Of a stretch of DNA of 54,165 nt, positions 15,334 to 23,546 are shown piece after piece (the first letter of the stretch is position 1; every line of letters starts with the position of its first letter). The notes beneath the pieces are model-generated. The model did no database searches and was not told where the DNA came from. It was given only the letters and a program-made list of their open reading frames with translations. Source of the DNA: Blastococcus haudaquaticus (GTDB lineage Bacteria; Actinomycetota; Actinomycetes; Mycobacteriales; Geodermatophilaceae); the NCBI RefSeq assembly GCF_900230285.1, contig NZ_OCNK01000009.1, forward strand, positions 1 to 54,165. The letters are read 5' to 3'. A program made the position numbers and the translations under genes.

Positions 15334-17220
15334 TCAGCGGCGGCCGAGGTCACTGGTCGGCCGGTCGGCATCGTCCCCGGCCGGCGGATCGGCGGCGGTG
15401 TCGGGGTAGGGCTCGCGGCTGCTCGCGCGGCGGGAGTACCGCCCCACACCCCAGGAGATCGCCGCGACGAGGGCGAGGGTGCAGGCGAGCACGACCAGGT
15501 TCGCCACGGTCCACAGTCCGCCGCCGGAGTCCTTGAGCTCCCGCTGGAGGATCTCGACCTCGGGGATGGCCCCACGCGTCATCCCGTCCTCGGCCGGGAT
15601 CTCCTCCTCACCCAGGGCCTGGTCCTCGGGCAGGTAGATCGGCACGGCCGTGAGGACTCGACCGTCGTGGACCCGCAGCAGTGCCTTCCACGTCCCGTCG
15701 ACGGGGATGGGCTCCGTCGTCCGGTACGCGCCCTCACCGGTCCGCTCGAGGGTGTTCACGACCAGACCGTCGCCCTGCCACGAGGTGATCTGCACCCAGG
15801 CGGGGTCGTCGACGAAGTCGGCGGGCTCCAGCTGGACGCTGATGTTCGCGGTGCGCGGGTCGTTCTGGACGTCCTCGATGGCGAACGTGGCCTCGAGGTC
15901 GTCGGGCACGGTGGCGATCAGGCCGTTGGTGACGGCTGCCGCGATGGCCACGAGGGAACCGACGAGGACGGTCCGGGCCACGGCCGGGCGCGGGAGCCGC
16001 CGGCGCAGGCCCGAGGCGAGGAGGGCGCCGAGCAGACCGCCGGCGACGCCGCCGACGATGCCCATCAGGGTGCCCTCGACGAGGATGTCGCTGGTCCAGG
16101 ACAGCTCCTGGGTGAACTGCGTCCAGCCCCACTCGGTCGCGTGCCCGATCGTGCCGATCAGGACCCCGGCCACGGCTCCGAACACGAGCGGCTTGCGCGC
16201 CAGCGCGACCGACAGGGCCAGCAGCTCGACGACGACGGCCGAACCCAGGTACAGCGGGAAGCCCGGGGTGATCTCACCCAGGCCCGGGCCCACGACGAGG
16301 GCGATGCCGCCGCGGATGACCAGGAAGAACACGGTCGCGGCGATCGCCCCGCCGCGACCCATGAACAGCCGCGCCGCGACGAGCGCGAGCCCCGCGGCGC
16401 CGGCGATCATGAGCGGCTCGAGCACCAGGCGGAACTGCGGGACGTCGAAGTCGTACTCGCCCTGGAACACCGAGAGACCGAGCAGGAGCCCGCCCATCGC
16501 GGAGGCCTGGCGGATGAACCGGGCGGTCTGGCCCACCTTGCGGTCGCCGTCGTCGGTGGAGAGCCCGCCGTGGCCCTCCTGCTCGAGCACCAGCAGGCCG
16601 ACGATGGACAGCCCGGCGCCGCCGATGAGCATCAGGTGGGTGGGTCCCCACAGCGTGACGTCCTGGCCGAACATGCGGTGCCAGACGTCGTCCAGGGGGA
16701 AGCCGAGCAGGGCGTAGAAGCCCGCGGCCGTGAGCAGGATGCCGCCGACCGGGACGTCCCAGCCGCGCAGGAAGCGGACCGCGGACGGGCCGGGCTTCTC
16801 GTCGAGGGGCATCGAACAGGCGAGGACGCCACCGGCGAAGACGCCGAACAGCCCGAAGAGGATGAGGAAGTGCGCCGGGTTGGCCAGCGGACCCTCGTCC
16901 CGGCCGACGCCGATGTGCAGCGCGATGTCCCACAGCATCCCGAGCAGCGCGACCAGCAGCGAGATCGTGGTCAGGATCGTCGGCAGCGCCACCCAGGCCG
17001 GCACACCGGTCGCCTTGCCCAGTCGGTTCCCGATGCGGGTCAGGATGGTGGACCTGCGCGTCCGGTGGAGGAACACCAGACCGAGCAGCACCGCGGTCAG
17101 CGCGGCGCCGATCCCGGTCGCCAGGATCACCTCGCCGATCGCGGCTCCTCCGGCGGGACGTGTGTCAGCGGCGAGCAGCACGGAAACTCCCAAGGGCCAT
17201 GAGGGGTATGGAACACCCAT
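15334..17220 (-). CDS. Large multi-pass membrane protein with extracytoplasmic C-terminal domain
   Basis: 628 residues from ATG 17220 (a GTG about 13 codons in is an alternative). The N-terminal 400 residues hold about ten helices with conserved polar motifs WDIALHIGVGRDEG, NPAHFLILFG, GPTHLMLIGG and GHATEWGW. The regularly placed His residues suggest metal or heme ligands. Residues about 430-560 form a beta-rich domain (FVDDPAWVQITSW, VDGTWKALLRVHDG) reminiscent of FixH/CopC-type modules, followed by a final helix. No family name is certain. It lies 35 bp upstream of the cupredoxin-like lipoprotein and diverges from a MerR regulator. Confidence 0.7.
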   Translation of the reverse strand: MGVPYPSWPLGVSVLLAADTRPAGGAAIGEVILATGIGAALTAVLLGLVFLHRTRRSTILTRIGNRLGKATGVPAWVALPTILTTISLLVALLGMLWDIALHIGVGRDEGPLANPAHFLILFGLFGVFAGGVLACSMPLDEKPGPSAVRFLRGWDVPVGGILLTAAGFYALLGFPLDDVWHRMFGQDVTLWGPTHLMLIGGAGLSIVGLLVLEQEGHGGLSTDDGDRKVGQTARFIRQASAMGGLLLGLSVFQGEYDFDVPQFRLVLEPLMIAGAAGLALVAARLFMGRGGAIAATVFFLVIRGGIALVVGPGLGEITPGFPLYLGSAVVVELLALSVALARKPLVFGAVAGVLIGTIGHATEWGWTQFTQELSWTSDILVEGTLMGIVGGVAGGLLGALLASGLRRRLPRPAVARTVLVGSLVAIAAAVTNGLIATVPDDLEATFAIEDVQNDPRTANISVQLEPADFVDDPAWVQITSWQGDGLVVNTLERTGEGAYRTTEPIPVDGTWKALLRVHDGRVLTAVPIYLPEDQALGEEEIPAEDGMTRGAIPEVEILQRELKDSGGGLWTVANLVVLACTLALVAAISWGVGRYSRRASSREPYPDTAADPPAGDDADRPTSDLGRR

Positions 17221-17291
17221 GACGGTGACATAGACAACTGATACATAAACGACCGCATACCGTGGAACGTCACGGAGGAGAGGAGGTGTCC

Positions 17292-18074
17292 GTGGTCACG
17301 CCCGGCGAGAGCCCGCACGAGGACCCAGGTCCGGAGGTAGACGTCGACCGGGAGATGACGGTCGACGAGCTCGCCGCGCGCGTCGGCGTCACCGTGCGCA
17401 ACCTCCGTGCGTACTCCGCCCGCGGACTCCTCCCGCCCCCGCGGATGGTGGGCCGGACCGGCTTCTACGGCCGCGAGCACGTGACCCGGCTGGTGCTCGT
17501 CCGCGAGATGCTCGCCGAGGGCTACTCGCTGGCCATGATCGAACGCACCCTCGCCTCCGCGCCGGTGAACGCCAGCACCGCGACGCTCGCCCTGCACCGG
17601 GCACTGCTCGCGCCGTGGCTGCCGTCCGAGCCGGAGGTCATCACCGGTGCCGAGCTCGCCACGCGGGCCGGCGTGCCGGAGGACCCCGCGCTGGTCGACC
17701 GGCTCGTCGAGCTGGGCCTGGTCCGTCGGCTGGGGGACGGCGACCTGGAGGTGCGGGATCCCGCGCTGCTGGCGGCCGGGCTCCAGGTGGTCGGCCTCGG
17801 CGTCCCGCCCGATGCCCTCATCGACGCGCAGACGCGGGTCAACGAGCACGTCCGCGCGATCGCGCAGACCTACGTGCAGATGTTCGTGGCCACCGGATGG
17901 CAGGCGTTCGTCGATGCCGGCGCGCCCGCCGACCGGCTGGAGACCGTGCTGGACACGGTCTCGCGGCTGCAGCCGGTGGCTGCTCAGGCGGTCCTGGCCG
18001 CGTTCCGCACGGAGATGGCCGCGGCCGTGGAGGCCGCGGTGGAGACGGCGCTCAGTCAGCTGCAGGGGGAGTAG
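17292..18074 (+). CDS. MerR family transcriptional regulator
   Basis: 260 residues from GTG 17292, chosen for the AGGAGG 4 bp upstream; GTG 17286 is also possible. The MerR winged helix covers residues about 20-90 (TVDELAARVGVTVRNLRAYS, RTGFYGREHVTRLVLVREML). The C-terminal 150 residues are helical with no recognised ligand motif and no metal-binding Cys. It diverges from 15334-17220 across about 70 bp containing TAGACA-N18-GCATAC, a long-spacer promoter of MerR type. It probably controls the divergent membrane cluster and itself. Confidence 0.88.
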   Translation: MVTPGESPHEDPGPEVDVDREMTVDELAARVGVTVRNLRAYSARGLLPPPRMVGRTGFYGREHVTRLVLVREMLAEGYSLAMIERTLASAPVNASTATLALHRALLAPWLPSEPEVITGAELATRAGVPEDPALVDRLVELGLVRRLGDGDLEVRDPALLAAGLQVVGLGVPPDALIDAQTRVNEHVRAIAQTYVQMFVATGWQAFVDAGAPADRLETVLDTVSRLQPVAAQAVLAAFRTEMAAAVEAAVETALSQLQGE

Positions 18075-18297
18075 GGATCTCCTCGCGGGCCATCGCCGCG
18101 CGGCGGGCCTCCTCGGCGTCCTCGCGGGCGCTGAGCCGGCGGTCACGGACGACGGCGCCGATGACGAGGCCGATGAGGACGGCGGCCGGGACGAAGAAGC
18201 CGACCGTGCCGATGATGCTCAGCCCGTCGGTCGCCAGCACGTCGGTCATCGGCACGTCGATCACAGGGACGACCATGCCACCGCTCATGGCGTCCAT
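18052..18297 (-). CDS. Small single-helix membrane protein
   Basis: 81 residues from ATG 18297, or from later Met codons at residues 4 and 8. One transmembrane helix (IIGTVGFFVPAAVLIGLVIGAVV in two halves, residues about 28-50) is followed by a charged Arg/Glu/Ala tail. No known domain. Its 3' end overlaps the convergent MerR gene by 23 bp. Coding bias and hydrophobic pattern support it, but homology is not recognised. Confidence 0.55.
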   Translation of the reverse strand: MDAMSGGMVVPVIDVPMTDVLATDGLSIIGTVGFFVPAAVLIGLVIGAVVRDRRLSAREDAEEARRAAMAREEIPTPPAAD

Positions 18298-18335
18298 GCG
18301 ACACCGGCCGCTGTCACGGTGTCAACCGGAGGGCG

Positions 18336-19274
18336 TCAGTCGCTGGTCTTCCCGTCCCGCCAGTAGCCCATGAAGGCGACGGCGCGGCGATCGACGCCCC
18401 GTTCCTGGACCAGGTGTCGGCGCAGGCCCTTGACGACGCCCGCCTCGCCGGCCAGCCAGGCGTAGACGCCCGAGGACCGGCGGGGGAGGGACTCCTCCTG
18501 CGGCACCTCCCAGAGGATCCCGGCGTCGACGTCGACGTCCTCGATTTCGACGCCGGGGGTGGGGGCGAGGACGTCGGCCAGGTCGTCGACCGCGGCGACC
18601 ACGGCGGCCGTCAGCCGCGCACCGCGCGGGGCGGGCGGCGTGCCGTCGTCGGGCCAGCGGGGGAGCCAGGTGACCTGCACCCCGGCGGGCGCCACGATGT
18701 TCAGCGCGTCGGCCGAGGTCGGCACCTCCAGGAGGACGCGCGCCTGCTGGCCGGCCGGGAGCGTCTCGACGATCGCGCAGATCGCCGGCACGGCCGTCTC
18801 GTCGCCGGCGATGAGCAGGCAGGACGCGTCGAGCGGCGGGTGCCACTCGAACCCACCGGTGGGTCCGGGGAACCGGGCGTTCGGGCCGATCAGGACGACC
18901 TCGTCGCCGACGGCGGCGGTCTCGGCCCAGGCCGAGGCCGGACCGGTCGCGCCGTGCAGCACGAAGTCGACGTCGACCTCGCCGAGCTCCGGGCGCAGCG
19001 CGCGGATCGTGTACGTGCGGATCGGCATCCGGCGTTCGGCCGGGAGCGCCCGCCACGCGCCGTACCAGTCGGGATCGGTGGGGCAGTCGTCGATCCCGCG
19101 GCCGGGTAGGGGCAGCATGACCTTGATCCGCTGGTCGAACCCGTTCGACGAGAACTCGGGCATGTCGGCGCCGGTGAAGGTGACCCGCAGGAAGCTCGGG
19201 CTCAGCCGCTGCAGCCGGGCGACCTGGACGGCGAAGGGTCGGTAGACCGGGACCTGCAGTGCCTCGACTGTCAT
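18336..19274 (-). CDS. Siderophore-interacting protein (ferric reductase family)
   Basis: 312 residues from ATG 19274. The N-terminal FAD domain (residues about 10-130) has PIRTYTIRALRPELGEVDVDF and HGATGPASAWAETAAVGDEV. The NAD(P)H domain follows (LIAGDETAVPAICAIVETLP) with the family C-terminus AWLAGEAGVVKGLRRHL and FMGYWRDGKTSD. ViuB/YqjH-type enzymes reduce ferric siderophores in the cytosol to release iron. The start is 30 bp from a DtxR/IdeR box, and a siderophore-binding lipoprotein diverges from it. Confidence 0.94.
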   Translation of the reverse strand: MTVEALQVPVYRPFAVQVARLQRLSPSFLRVTFTGADMPEFSSNGFDQRIKVMLPLPGRGIDDCPTDPDWYGAWRALPAERRMPIRTYTIRALRPELGEVDVDFVLHGATGPASAWAETAAVGDEVVLIGPNARFPGPTGGFEWHPPLDASCLLIAGDETAVPAICAIVETLPAGQQARVLLEVPTSADALNIVAPAGVQVTWLPRWPDDGTPPAPRGARLTAAVVAAVDDLADVLAPTPGVEIEDVDVDAGILWEVPQEESLPRRSSGVYAWLAGEAGVVKGLRRHLVQERGVDRRAVAFMGYWRDGKTSD

Positions 19275-19303
19275 GCGCCCTCTCCCGGTTGCCGGCGGCT
19301 GAC

Positions 19304-19320
19304 TTAGGCTAGCCTCACCT
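19304..19320. promoter_or_regulatory. DtxR/IdeR iron box between divergent iron genes
   Basis: TTAGGCTAGCCTCACCT matches the actinobacterial iron-box consensus TTAGGTTAGSCTAACCT at 15 of 17 positions. It lies between the siderophore-interacting protein (start 19274) and the siderophore-binding protein (start 19406), so iron-dependent repression of both is expected. Confidence 0.85.
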
Positions 19321-19405
19321 GGCTTCGACCGGAGTCTTGCACACGGTCGCGCAGGGTTCCAGAGGCACGACCCACCGATGTGCGTGCCGACCCAGAAGGA
19401 GAACG

Positions 19406-20356
19406 ATGAGACACCCCGCCCTGTCCACCGCCGGTCTGGCGCTGACCGCCGCGCTGTTGCTCACCGCGTGCGGCGGCGCCGACGACGGCGGGTCCGAGCC
19501 GTCGGCGACCGAGGATGCGGCGTTCCCCCGGACCGTCGAACACGCCATGGGCAGCACGGAGATCCCCGAGCGACCCGAGCGGGTCGTCGTCCTCGACACC
19601 GGAGAGCTGGACACCGCGCTGTCCCTCGGCGTCACCCCCGTCGGCGCCGTCACCACCGCTGTCTCCGAGGACTTCCTGACCTACCTGGCCGACGACGCCG
19701 CCGACGTCGAGGTCGTCGGCACGATCGCCGAACCCAATCTCGAGGCGATCGCCGCCCTCGAGCCGGACCTCATCCTGTCCAGCAGAACCCGGCACGAGGA
19801 CATCTACGAGGAACTCGCGCAGATCGCGCCGACGGTCTTCGCCGACCGCGTCGGAGCGGTCTGGAAGGAGAACTTCCTGCTCGACGCCGAGGCGCTCGGT
19901 CTGGAGGACGAGGCCGAGGAACTGCTCGAGGCGTACGAGTCCGACGCCGCTGCGCTGGGGGAGGAGATCGGTGACCCGGCCGGGACGACGGTGAGCACCG
20001 CGCGCTTCGTCGAGGGCACCATCCGCGTCTACACCGCGGAGTCGTTCATCGGCACGGTCATGGCAGACATCGGACTGGACCACCTGCAGCTGCCCACCGA
20101 CCAGGTCCCCACGTTCGCCGAGCTCAGCGCCGAGGAGGTCAGCCAGGTGGACGCGGACATCGTCCTGTACTCGTCCTACGGGGCGGCCGGCGACTCCGGT
20201 GAGGCGGCCGTCGTAGCCGGCCCGCTCTGGCCGCGGCTGACCGCCGTCACCGACGGCCGGGCATTCGCTGTCGAGGACGACGTCTTCTACACGGGGATCG
20301 GTCTGCGCGCTGCGACGCTGCAGCTCGAGGAGCTGCGCGAGCTGCTGGTCGAGTAG
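19406..20356 (+). CDS. Iron-siderophore ABC transporter substrate-binding lipoprotein
   Basis: 316 residues from ATG 19406 with AGAAGGAGA upstream. A lipoprotein signal has lipobox LLLTACGG (Cys near residue 22). The rest is a FecB/FepB-type (PF01497) binding protein: RPERVVVLDTGELDTALSLGV, PNLEAIAALEPDLILSSR, and C-terminal DGRAFAVEDDVFYTGIGL. It captures ferric siderophores outside the membrane for a permease/ATPase that is not in this window. An iron box lies 86 bp upstream, and a strong terminator directly follows. Confidence 0.94.
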   Translation: MRHPALSTAGLALTAALLLTACGGADDGGSEPSATEDAAFPRTVEHAMGSTEIPERPERVVVLDTGELDTALSLGVTPVGAVTTAVSEDFLTYLADDAADVEVVGTIAEPNLEAIAALEPDLILSSRTRHEDIYEELAQIAPTVFADRVGAVWKENFLLDAEALGLEDEAEELLEAYESDAAALGEEIGDPAGTTVSTARFVEGTIRVYTAESFIGTVMADIGLDHLQLPTDQVPTFAELSAEEVSQVDADIVLYSSYGAAGDSGEAAVVAGPLWPRLTAVTDGRAFAVEDDVFYTGIGLRAATLQLEELRELLVE

Positions 20357-20361
20357 GACGA

Positions 20362-20395
20362 CGAGGGCCGCTCCCCGAACGGGGAGCGGCCCTCG
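20362..20395. terminator. Perfect hairpin terminator
   Basis: CGAGGGCCGCTCCCC and GGGGAGCGGCCCTCG form a 15-bp perfect stem around GAAC, 5 bp after the lipoprotein stop codon. It has no T tract, as is common in GC-rich actinobacteria. Confidence 0.85.
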
Positions 20396-20402
20396 CTGCG
20401 TT

Positions 20403-20462
20403 CGGCCCCTCTGCAGGGTCCCGCGCCGAGCCTGCGAGGCGTGGGGGGCAGAGGGGTCCTTT
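20403..20462 (-). repeat. Stop-codon-abutting palindromic repeat, copy A
   Basis: Read with the bacterioferritin gene, TGA is followed by AAAAGGACCCC, a core containing CTCGCAGGCTC, and GGGGCC. The terminal arms CCCCTCTGC/GCAGAGGGG pair perfectly. Two more family members occur at 37954-38010 and 49109-49163, each directly at a stop codon. Probably a dispersed terminator-like element. Confidence 0.7.
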
Positions 20463-20945
20463 TCAGGGCGTCTCGGTGCTGATCTGCGCGGCGAGGTACT
20501 GCGGCGCGCCGACCCGCTCGATGGCCCCGAGCTGCGCCTCGAACCAGTCGGCGTGCTTCTCCTCGTCGCGGACCATCTCCTCGAAGACGGCGGCGGTGCC
20601 GTGGTCGCCGAGCTCGTGGCACTCCTTCGCGGAGGCGTTGAACTGCGCGACGGCGGCCTTCTCGCTGTCCAGCGCGAGGACCAGCATCTCCTCGGCCGTC
20701 TCGCCGACGCGGATCGCGCCGAGCCGCTGGACGTTCGGGTGACCGTCGAAGAGCAGGACGCGCTGGATCAGGGCGTCGGCGTCGCGCATCTCGTCGATCG
20801 AGAGGTCGTAGAAGACCTTGCCGAGCTTGGGCAGACCCCAGGCGTCGAGCATGCGGGCGTTCAGGAAGTACGTATTGGTGACGGTCAGCTCGAAGGTGAG
20901 CGCGTCGTTGAGCAGTTCGACCACACGGGGGCTAACGGGCTGCAC
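20463..20945 (-). CDS. bfr: Bacterioferritin with altered ferroxidase site
   Basis: 160 residues from GTG 20945, the usual Bfr length. The four-helix ferritin fold is clear: VVELLNDALTFELTVTNTYF, KVFYDLSIDEMRDADALIQR, RVLLFDGHPNVQRLG, VRDEEKHADWFEAQL. The heme-ligand Met (in IDEMRDA) and ferroxidase Glu18, Glu51, Glu127 and His130 equivalents are present. The His54 equivalent is Asp (EMRDAD instead of EM-x-HA) and the Glu94 position reads Ala (VLALDSE). The protein stores iron in the cytosol. It overlaps bfd by 14 bp and shares its iron box. Confidence 0.93.
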   Translation of the reverse strand: MQPVSPRVVELLNDALTFELTVTNTYFLNARMLDAWGLPKLGKVFYDLSIDEMRDADALIQRVLLFDGHPNVQRLGAIRVGETAEEMLVLALDSEKAAVAQFNASAKECHELGDHGTAAVFEEMVRDEEKHADWFEAQLGAIERVGAPQYLAAQISTETP

Positions 20946-21162
20946 CAGCCACTTCCACTTCTTGCTCGGCGGCCTGATCGGCACGGCGCTCGGCACGGAC
21001 CGGGCAATGCTGACACACGAGCTCGCGGAGGGAACTGATGCAGTTGCCGCAGGTGCGCCCGGCACCGGTCTCGCGGGCGACGTCGGCGACGCAGCGCGCG
21101 CCGTTCGCGATGGACTCGAGGATGTCGCGGTCGGTCACCACGTTGCAGTGGCACACGTACAT
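20932..21162 (-). CDS. bfd: Bacterioferritin-associated ferredoxin
   Basis: 76 residues from ATG 21162. The [2Fe-2S] Cys set is Cys4, Cys6, Cys38 and Cys41 (MYVCHCNVVTD and GRTCGNC), the Bfd pattern. Bfd supplies electrons to bacterioferritin to release stored iron. The first gene of a bfd-bfr pair with overlapping reading frames, behind a DtxR/IdeR box at 21229-21247. The Lys/Arg-poor acidic tail (ADQAAEQEVEVAG) is longer than in E. coli Bfd. Confidence 0.94.
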   Translation of the reverse strand: MYVCHCNVVTDRDILESIANGARCVADVARETGAGRTCGNCISSLRELVCQHCPVRAERRADQAAEQEVEVAGAAR

Positions 21163-21228
21163 GACGGTCGCCTCACCGGTAGCGCGAGCAGGGTCTGCCG
21201 TCCAGAGGCAGAACCCTGGGCATTGGAT

Positions 21229-21247
21229 GCAGGTTAGCCTTACCTGA
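21229..21247. promoter_or_regulatory. DtxR/IdeR iron box before bfd-bfr
   Basis: GCAGGTTAGCCTTACCTGA matches the 19-bp iron-box consensus at about 15 positions, including the central GGTTAGCCT-N-ACCT. It lies 67 bp before the bfd ATG, so the pair is probably repressed when iron is plentiful. Confidence 0.82.
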
Positions 21248-21304
21248 CCGATCGGCGTCAAGTGGACTGGTCAGGATGTCGGACCCGCGCCCTAGGTTCC
21301 GATC

Positions 21305-22087
21305 ATGACCGATCTGAGCATCCGCGCGCGCACCCTGCTCGACCTGCACACCGCACCCGGGATCTTCGTGCTGGCCAACGTCTGGGACGTGGCGTCGGCC
21401 CGCGTGGTCGCGGCCACCGACGGCGTCCGGGCGGTGGCGACGGCGAGCCACGCCATCGCCGCGACCTTCGGCTACGAGGACGGCGAGAACATCCCGCTGG
21501 ACGTCCACCTCGACATGGTCGGCCGCATCGCGGCGGCCGTGGACCTGCCGGTGACGATGGACTTCGAGGCCGGCTACGGCGATGCGGGGGAGACCGCGCG
21601 CCGGGCGATAGGGGCCGGTGTCGTCGGCGGCAACCTCGAGGACCGGATGCAGCCGCTCGACGACGCCGTCGCGGCCGTCGAGGCCGTTCTGCGCGCCGGT
21701 CGCGACGCCGGGATCGACTTCGTGCTCAACGCCCGCACCGACACCTTCCTGCACGCCGACGCGGAGGCGCAGCGGAGCGACCTGGTCACCGAGGCGGTCC
21801 GTCGCGGTCGGGCGTTCCTCGGCGCGGGCGCGCCCGTGGTGTTCGTCCCCGGCGTGGTCGAGCGCGAGGAGATCGTCGCGCTGGTGGACGGCATCGGCCG
21901 CGGGAAGGTCTCGCTCATGGCCGTCCCCGGCGCGACCCCGCCCGTGCGGGAGCTCCAGGAGATGGGCGTCGCCCGGCTCTCCACCGGGCCGTTCACCCAG
22001 CGGGTCGCGCTCACGGCCCTGCAGGACGCCGCGGCGGAACTCGTGGCGGGTGGCGTGCTCCCGCCGGCCACCCGCGGGCTCAGCTGA
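21305..22087 (+). CDS. Isocitrate lyase/PEP mutase family enzyme
   Basis: 260 residues from ATG 21305. It belongs to the PEP mutase/isocitrate lyase superfamily: FVLANVWDVASARVVA, MDFEAGYGDAGETARRAI, GGNLEDRMQPL, DFVLNARTDTFL and SLMAVPGATPPVRELQEMGV. These TIM-barrel enzymes form or break C-C or C-P bonds of 2-oxo/2-hydroxy acids with Mg2+. It lacks the full isocitrate lyase KKCGH motif and is too short, so it is of the oxaloacetate/phosphonopyruvate hydrolase-like group. The substrate is not identifiable. A methyltransferase follows 8 bp downstream. Confidence 0.9.
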   Translation: MTDLSIRARTLLDLHTAPGIFVLANVWDVASARVVAATDGVRAVATASHAIAATFGYEDGENIPLDVHLDMVGRIAAAVDLPVTMDFEAGYGDAGETARRAIGAGVVGGNLEDRMQPLDDAVAAVEAVLRAGRDAGIDFVLNARTDTFLHADAEAQRSDLVTEAVRRGRAFLGAGAPVVFVPGVVEREEIVALVDGIGRGKVSLMAVPGATPPVRELQEMGVARLSTGPFTQRVALTALQDAAAELVAGGVLPPATRGLS

Positions 22088-22095
22088 GGCCGGCG

Positions 22096-22611
22096 GTGCC
22101 CGCGTCGGAGCGGCTGGCCTGGACGGCCGAGGTCGTCGGGGTGTCCCCGTCGGACCGGGTGCTGGAGGTCGGCTGCGGGCACGGCGTGCTGGTGTCCCTG
22201 CTGGCCGAACGGCTGACCGACGGCGTCGTGATCGGCGTCGACCGGTCGGCCACGATGATCGCGACGGCCGCGCGGCGGAACCGGGCGGCCGTCGACGCCG
22301 GACGGGTCCGCCTGGCGGCCGCCGTGCTGACCGCCGCGGACCTCGATTCCTCGTCCTTCGACCTCGTCGTCTCGTTCAACGTGCGCGCGTTCTGGACACC
22401 GCCCGCCCCCGAGTGGGACGTCGTCGACCGCATCCTCTCCCCGGGTGGCCGGGTCTTCGTGGCGTTCTCCGTGATGAAGGCCGGATCGGACGCGCAGATC
22501 ACGGAGGCGGTCGAGCGGCTGGCCGGCGAGCGAGGTCTCGTGTGCGCGGCGGTGCACCGCGGCGGCACGTCTCCGATGGAGTCGGTGGCGGTGGAGCTCC
22601 ACCGCCGCTGA
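22096..22611 (+). CDS. Class I SAM-dependent methyltransferase
   Basis: 171 residues from GTG 22096, 8 bp after the preceding gene. SAM-binding motif I is VLEVGCGHGVLVSLLAERL; the acidic motif II is VIGVDRSATMI, and motif IV is FDLVVSFNVRAFW. It is small, with a complete Rossmann core but no recognition domain. Substrate unknown. Spacing suggests co-transcription with the PEP mutase-like gene. Confidence 0.87.
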   Translation: MPASERLAWTAEVVGVSPSDRVLEVGCGHGVLVSLLAERLTDGVVIGVDRSATMIATAARRNRAAVDAGRVRLAAAVLTAADLDSSSFDLVVSFNVRAFWTPPAPEWDVVDRILSPGGRVFVAFSVMKAGSDAQITEAVERLAGERGLVCAAVHRGGTSPMESVAVELHRR

Positions 22612-22746
22612 GCCTCACTCCTCGGGGGGAGCAGGACCTGCCCACGGGTGCTCGGCTCAAGCCCGGGCCCGCCGGTGCCGATCACCCGGACAGGTGAACG
22701 GAGGGCTCGTCCTCCGCACCGTCGCCGTCGGTGAGGAGGAGAGGTC

Positions 22747-23454
22747 GTGCCCGCACAGTCCGTGCTCGTCGTGGAGGACACCGACGAGATCCGCGAGCTC
22801 GTCACCACGGTGCTGCGCCGAGCCGGGTTCGACGTCCGGGAGGCGGCCACCGGAGCCGCGTGCCTCGACGAGGTCCGCCGCGACGCCCCCGACCTGATCG
22901 TGCTGGACCTGGGGCTCCCGGATGCCGACGGCACCGAGGTGTGCCGGCAGATCCGGGCCGAGACGCAGTGCTACGTCCTGATGCTGACCGCCCGCGCCGA
23001 GGAGGTCGACCTGCTCATCGGGCTGGCCGTCGGCGCCGACGGGTACATGGCCAAGCCGTTCTCCCCGCGCGAGCTCGTGGCGCGGGTGCAGGCGATGCTG
23101 CGCTTCCCGCGCACCGCCCCGGCGCCGGCCGAGCCCGCAGCGGCGGTGGAGGAGTCGGTGCGCCGGCTCGCCGAGCTCGAGGTGGACGAGGAGAGCCGCG
23201 AGGTGCGGGTGGACGGCTCGGTCGTCGACCTCACGCGGACCGAGTTCGACCTGCTCGCCGCCCTGGCGTCGCGGCCGGGCCGGGTGCTGCAGCGGGAGAC
23301 CCTGCTGCGCGAGGTCTGGCAGACCGACTGGGAGGGCAACCTCCGGCTGGTCGAGGCGCACATGTCGAACCTGCGGCGCAAGCTCGTCGCGGCCGGCCTG
23401 AACTCTCCCGAGATCCGCACCGTGCGGGGAGTGGGCTACCGGCTCGTCGCCTGA
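22747..23454 (+). CDS. OmpR/PhoB-family response regulator
   Basis: 235 residues from GTG 22747 with GGAGGAGAGG upstream. The receiver (residues 1-115) has VVEDTDE, phospho-Asp in IVLDLGLPDADG and Lys in MAKPFSP. The winged helix (residues about 140-235) has LTRTEFDLLAALASRPGRVL, LRLVEAHMSNLRRKL and TVRGVGYRL. No kinase is directly adjacent; the closest histidine kinase is the PAS kinase at 26932-28245, and an HPt protein is encoded at 24308-24985. It is a candidate output regulator for that phosphorelay and for the CTTGCGG repeats. Confidence 0.94.
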   Translation: MPAQSVLVVEDTDEIRELVTTVLRRAGFDVREAATGAACLDEVRRDAPDLIVLDLGLPDADGTEVCRQIRAETQCYVLMLTARAEEVDLLIGLAVGADGYMAKPFSPRELVARVQAMLRFPRTAPAPAEPAAAVEESVRRLAELEVDEESREVRVDGSVVDLTRTEFDLLAALASRPGRVLQRETLLREVWQTDWEGNLRLVEAHMSNLRRKLVAAGLNSPEIRTVRGVGYRLVA

Positions 23455-23459
23455 GGACA

Positions 23460-23537
23460 GCTCCGGGAGCATCGCAGCGAGCGCCAGCGAGCGAGGAGCG
23501 GACCGGAGCGCGGAGTCAGGCCGGCTGGATGGCCTGA
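23460..23537. repeat. Intergenic inverted repeats between convergent genes
   Basis: GCTCCGG (23460) pairs with CCGGAGC (23503), enclosing a doubled AGCGAGCG. A second hairpin TCAGGCC/GGCCTGA lies at 23516-23537. They sit between two convergent stops and may act as terminators. Confidence 0.5.
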
Positions 23538-23546
23538 GCGGAGGCC

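Noticed and set aside
15301-17202. 633-codon plus-strand frame
   Set aside because: It is antisense to the 628-residue membrane protein, with no domain and a Glu/Asp/Gln-rich composition produced by reversed hydrophobic codons.
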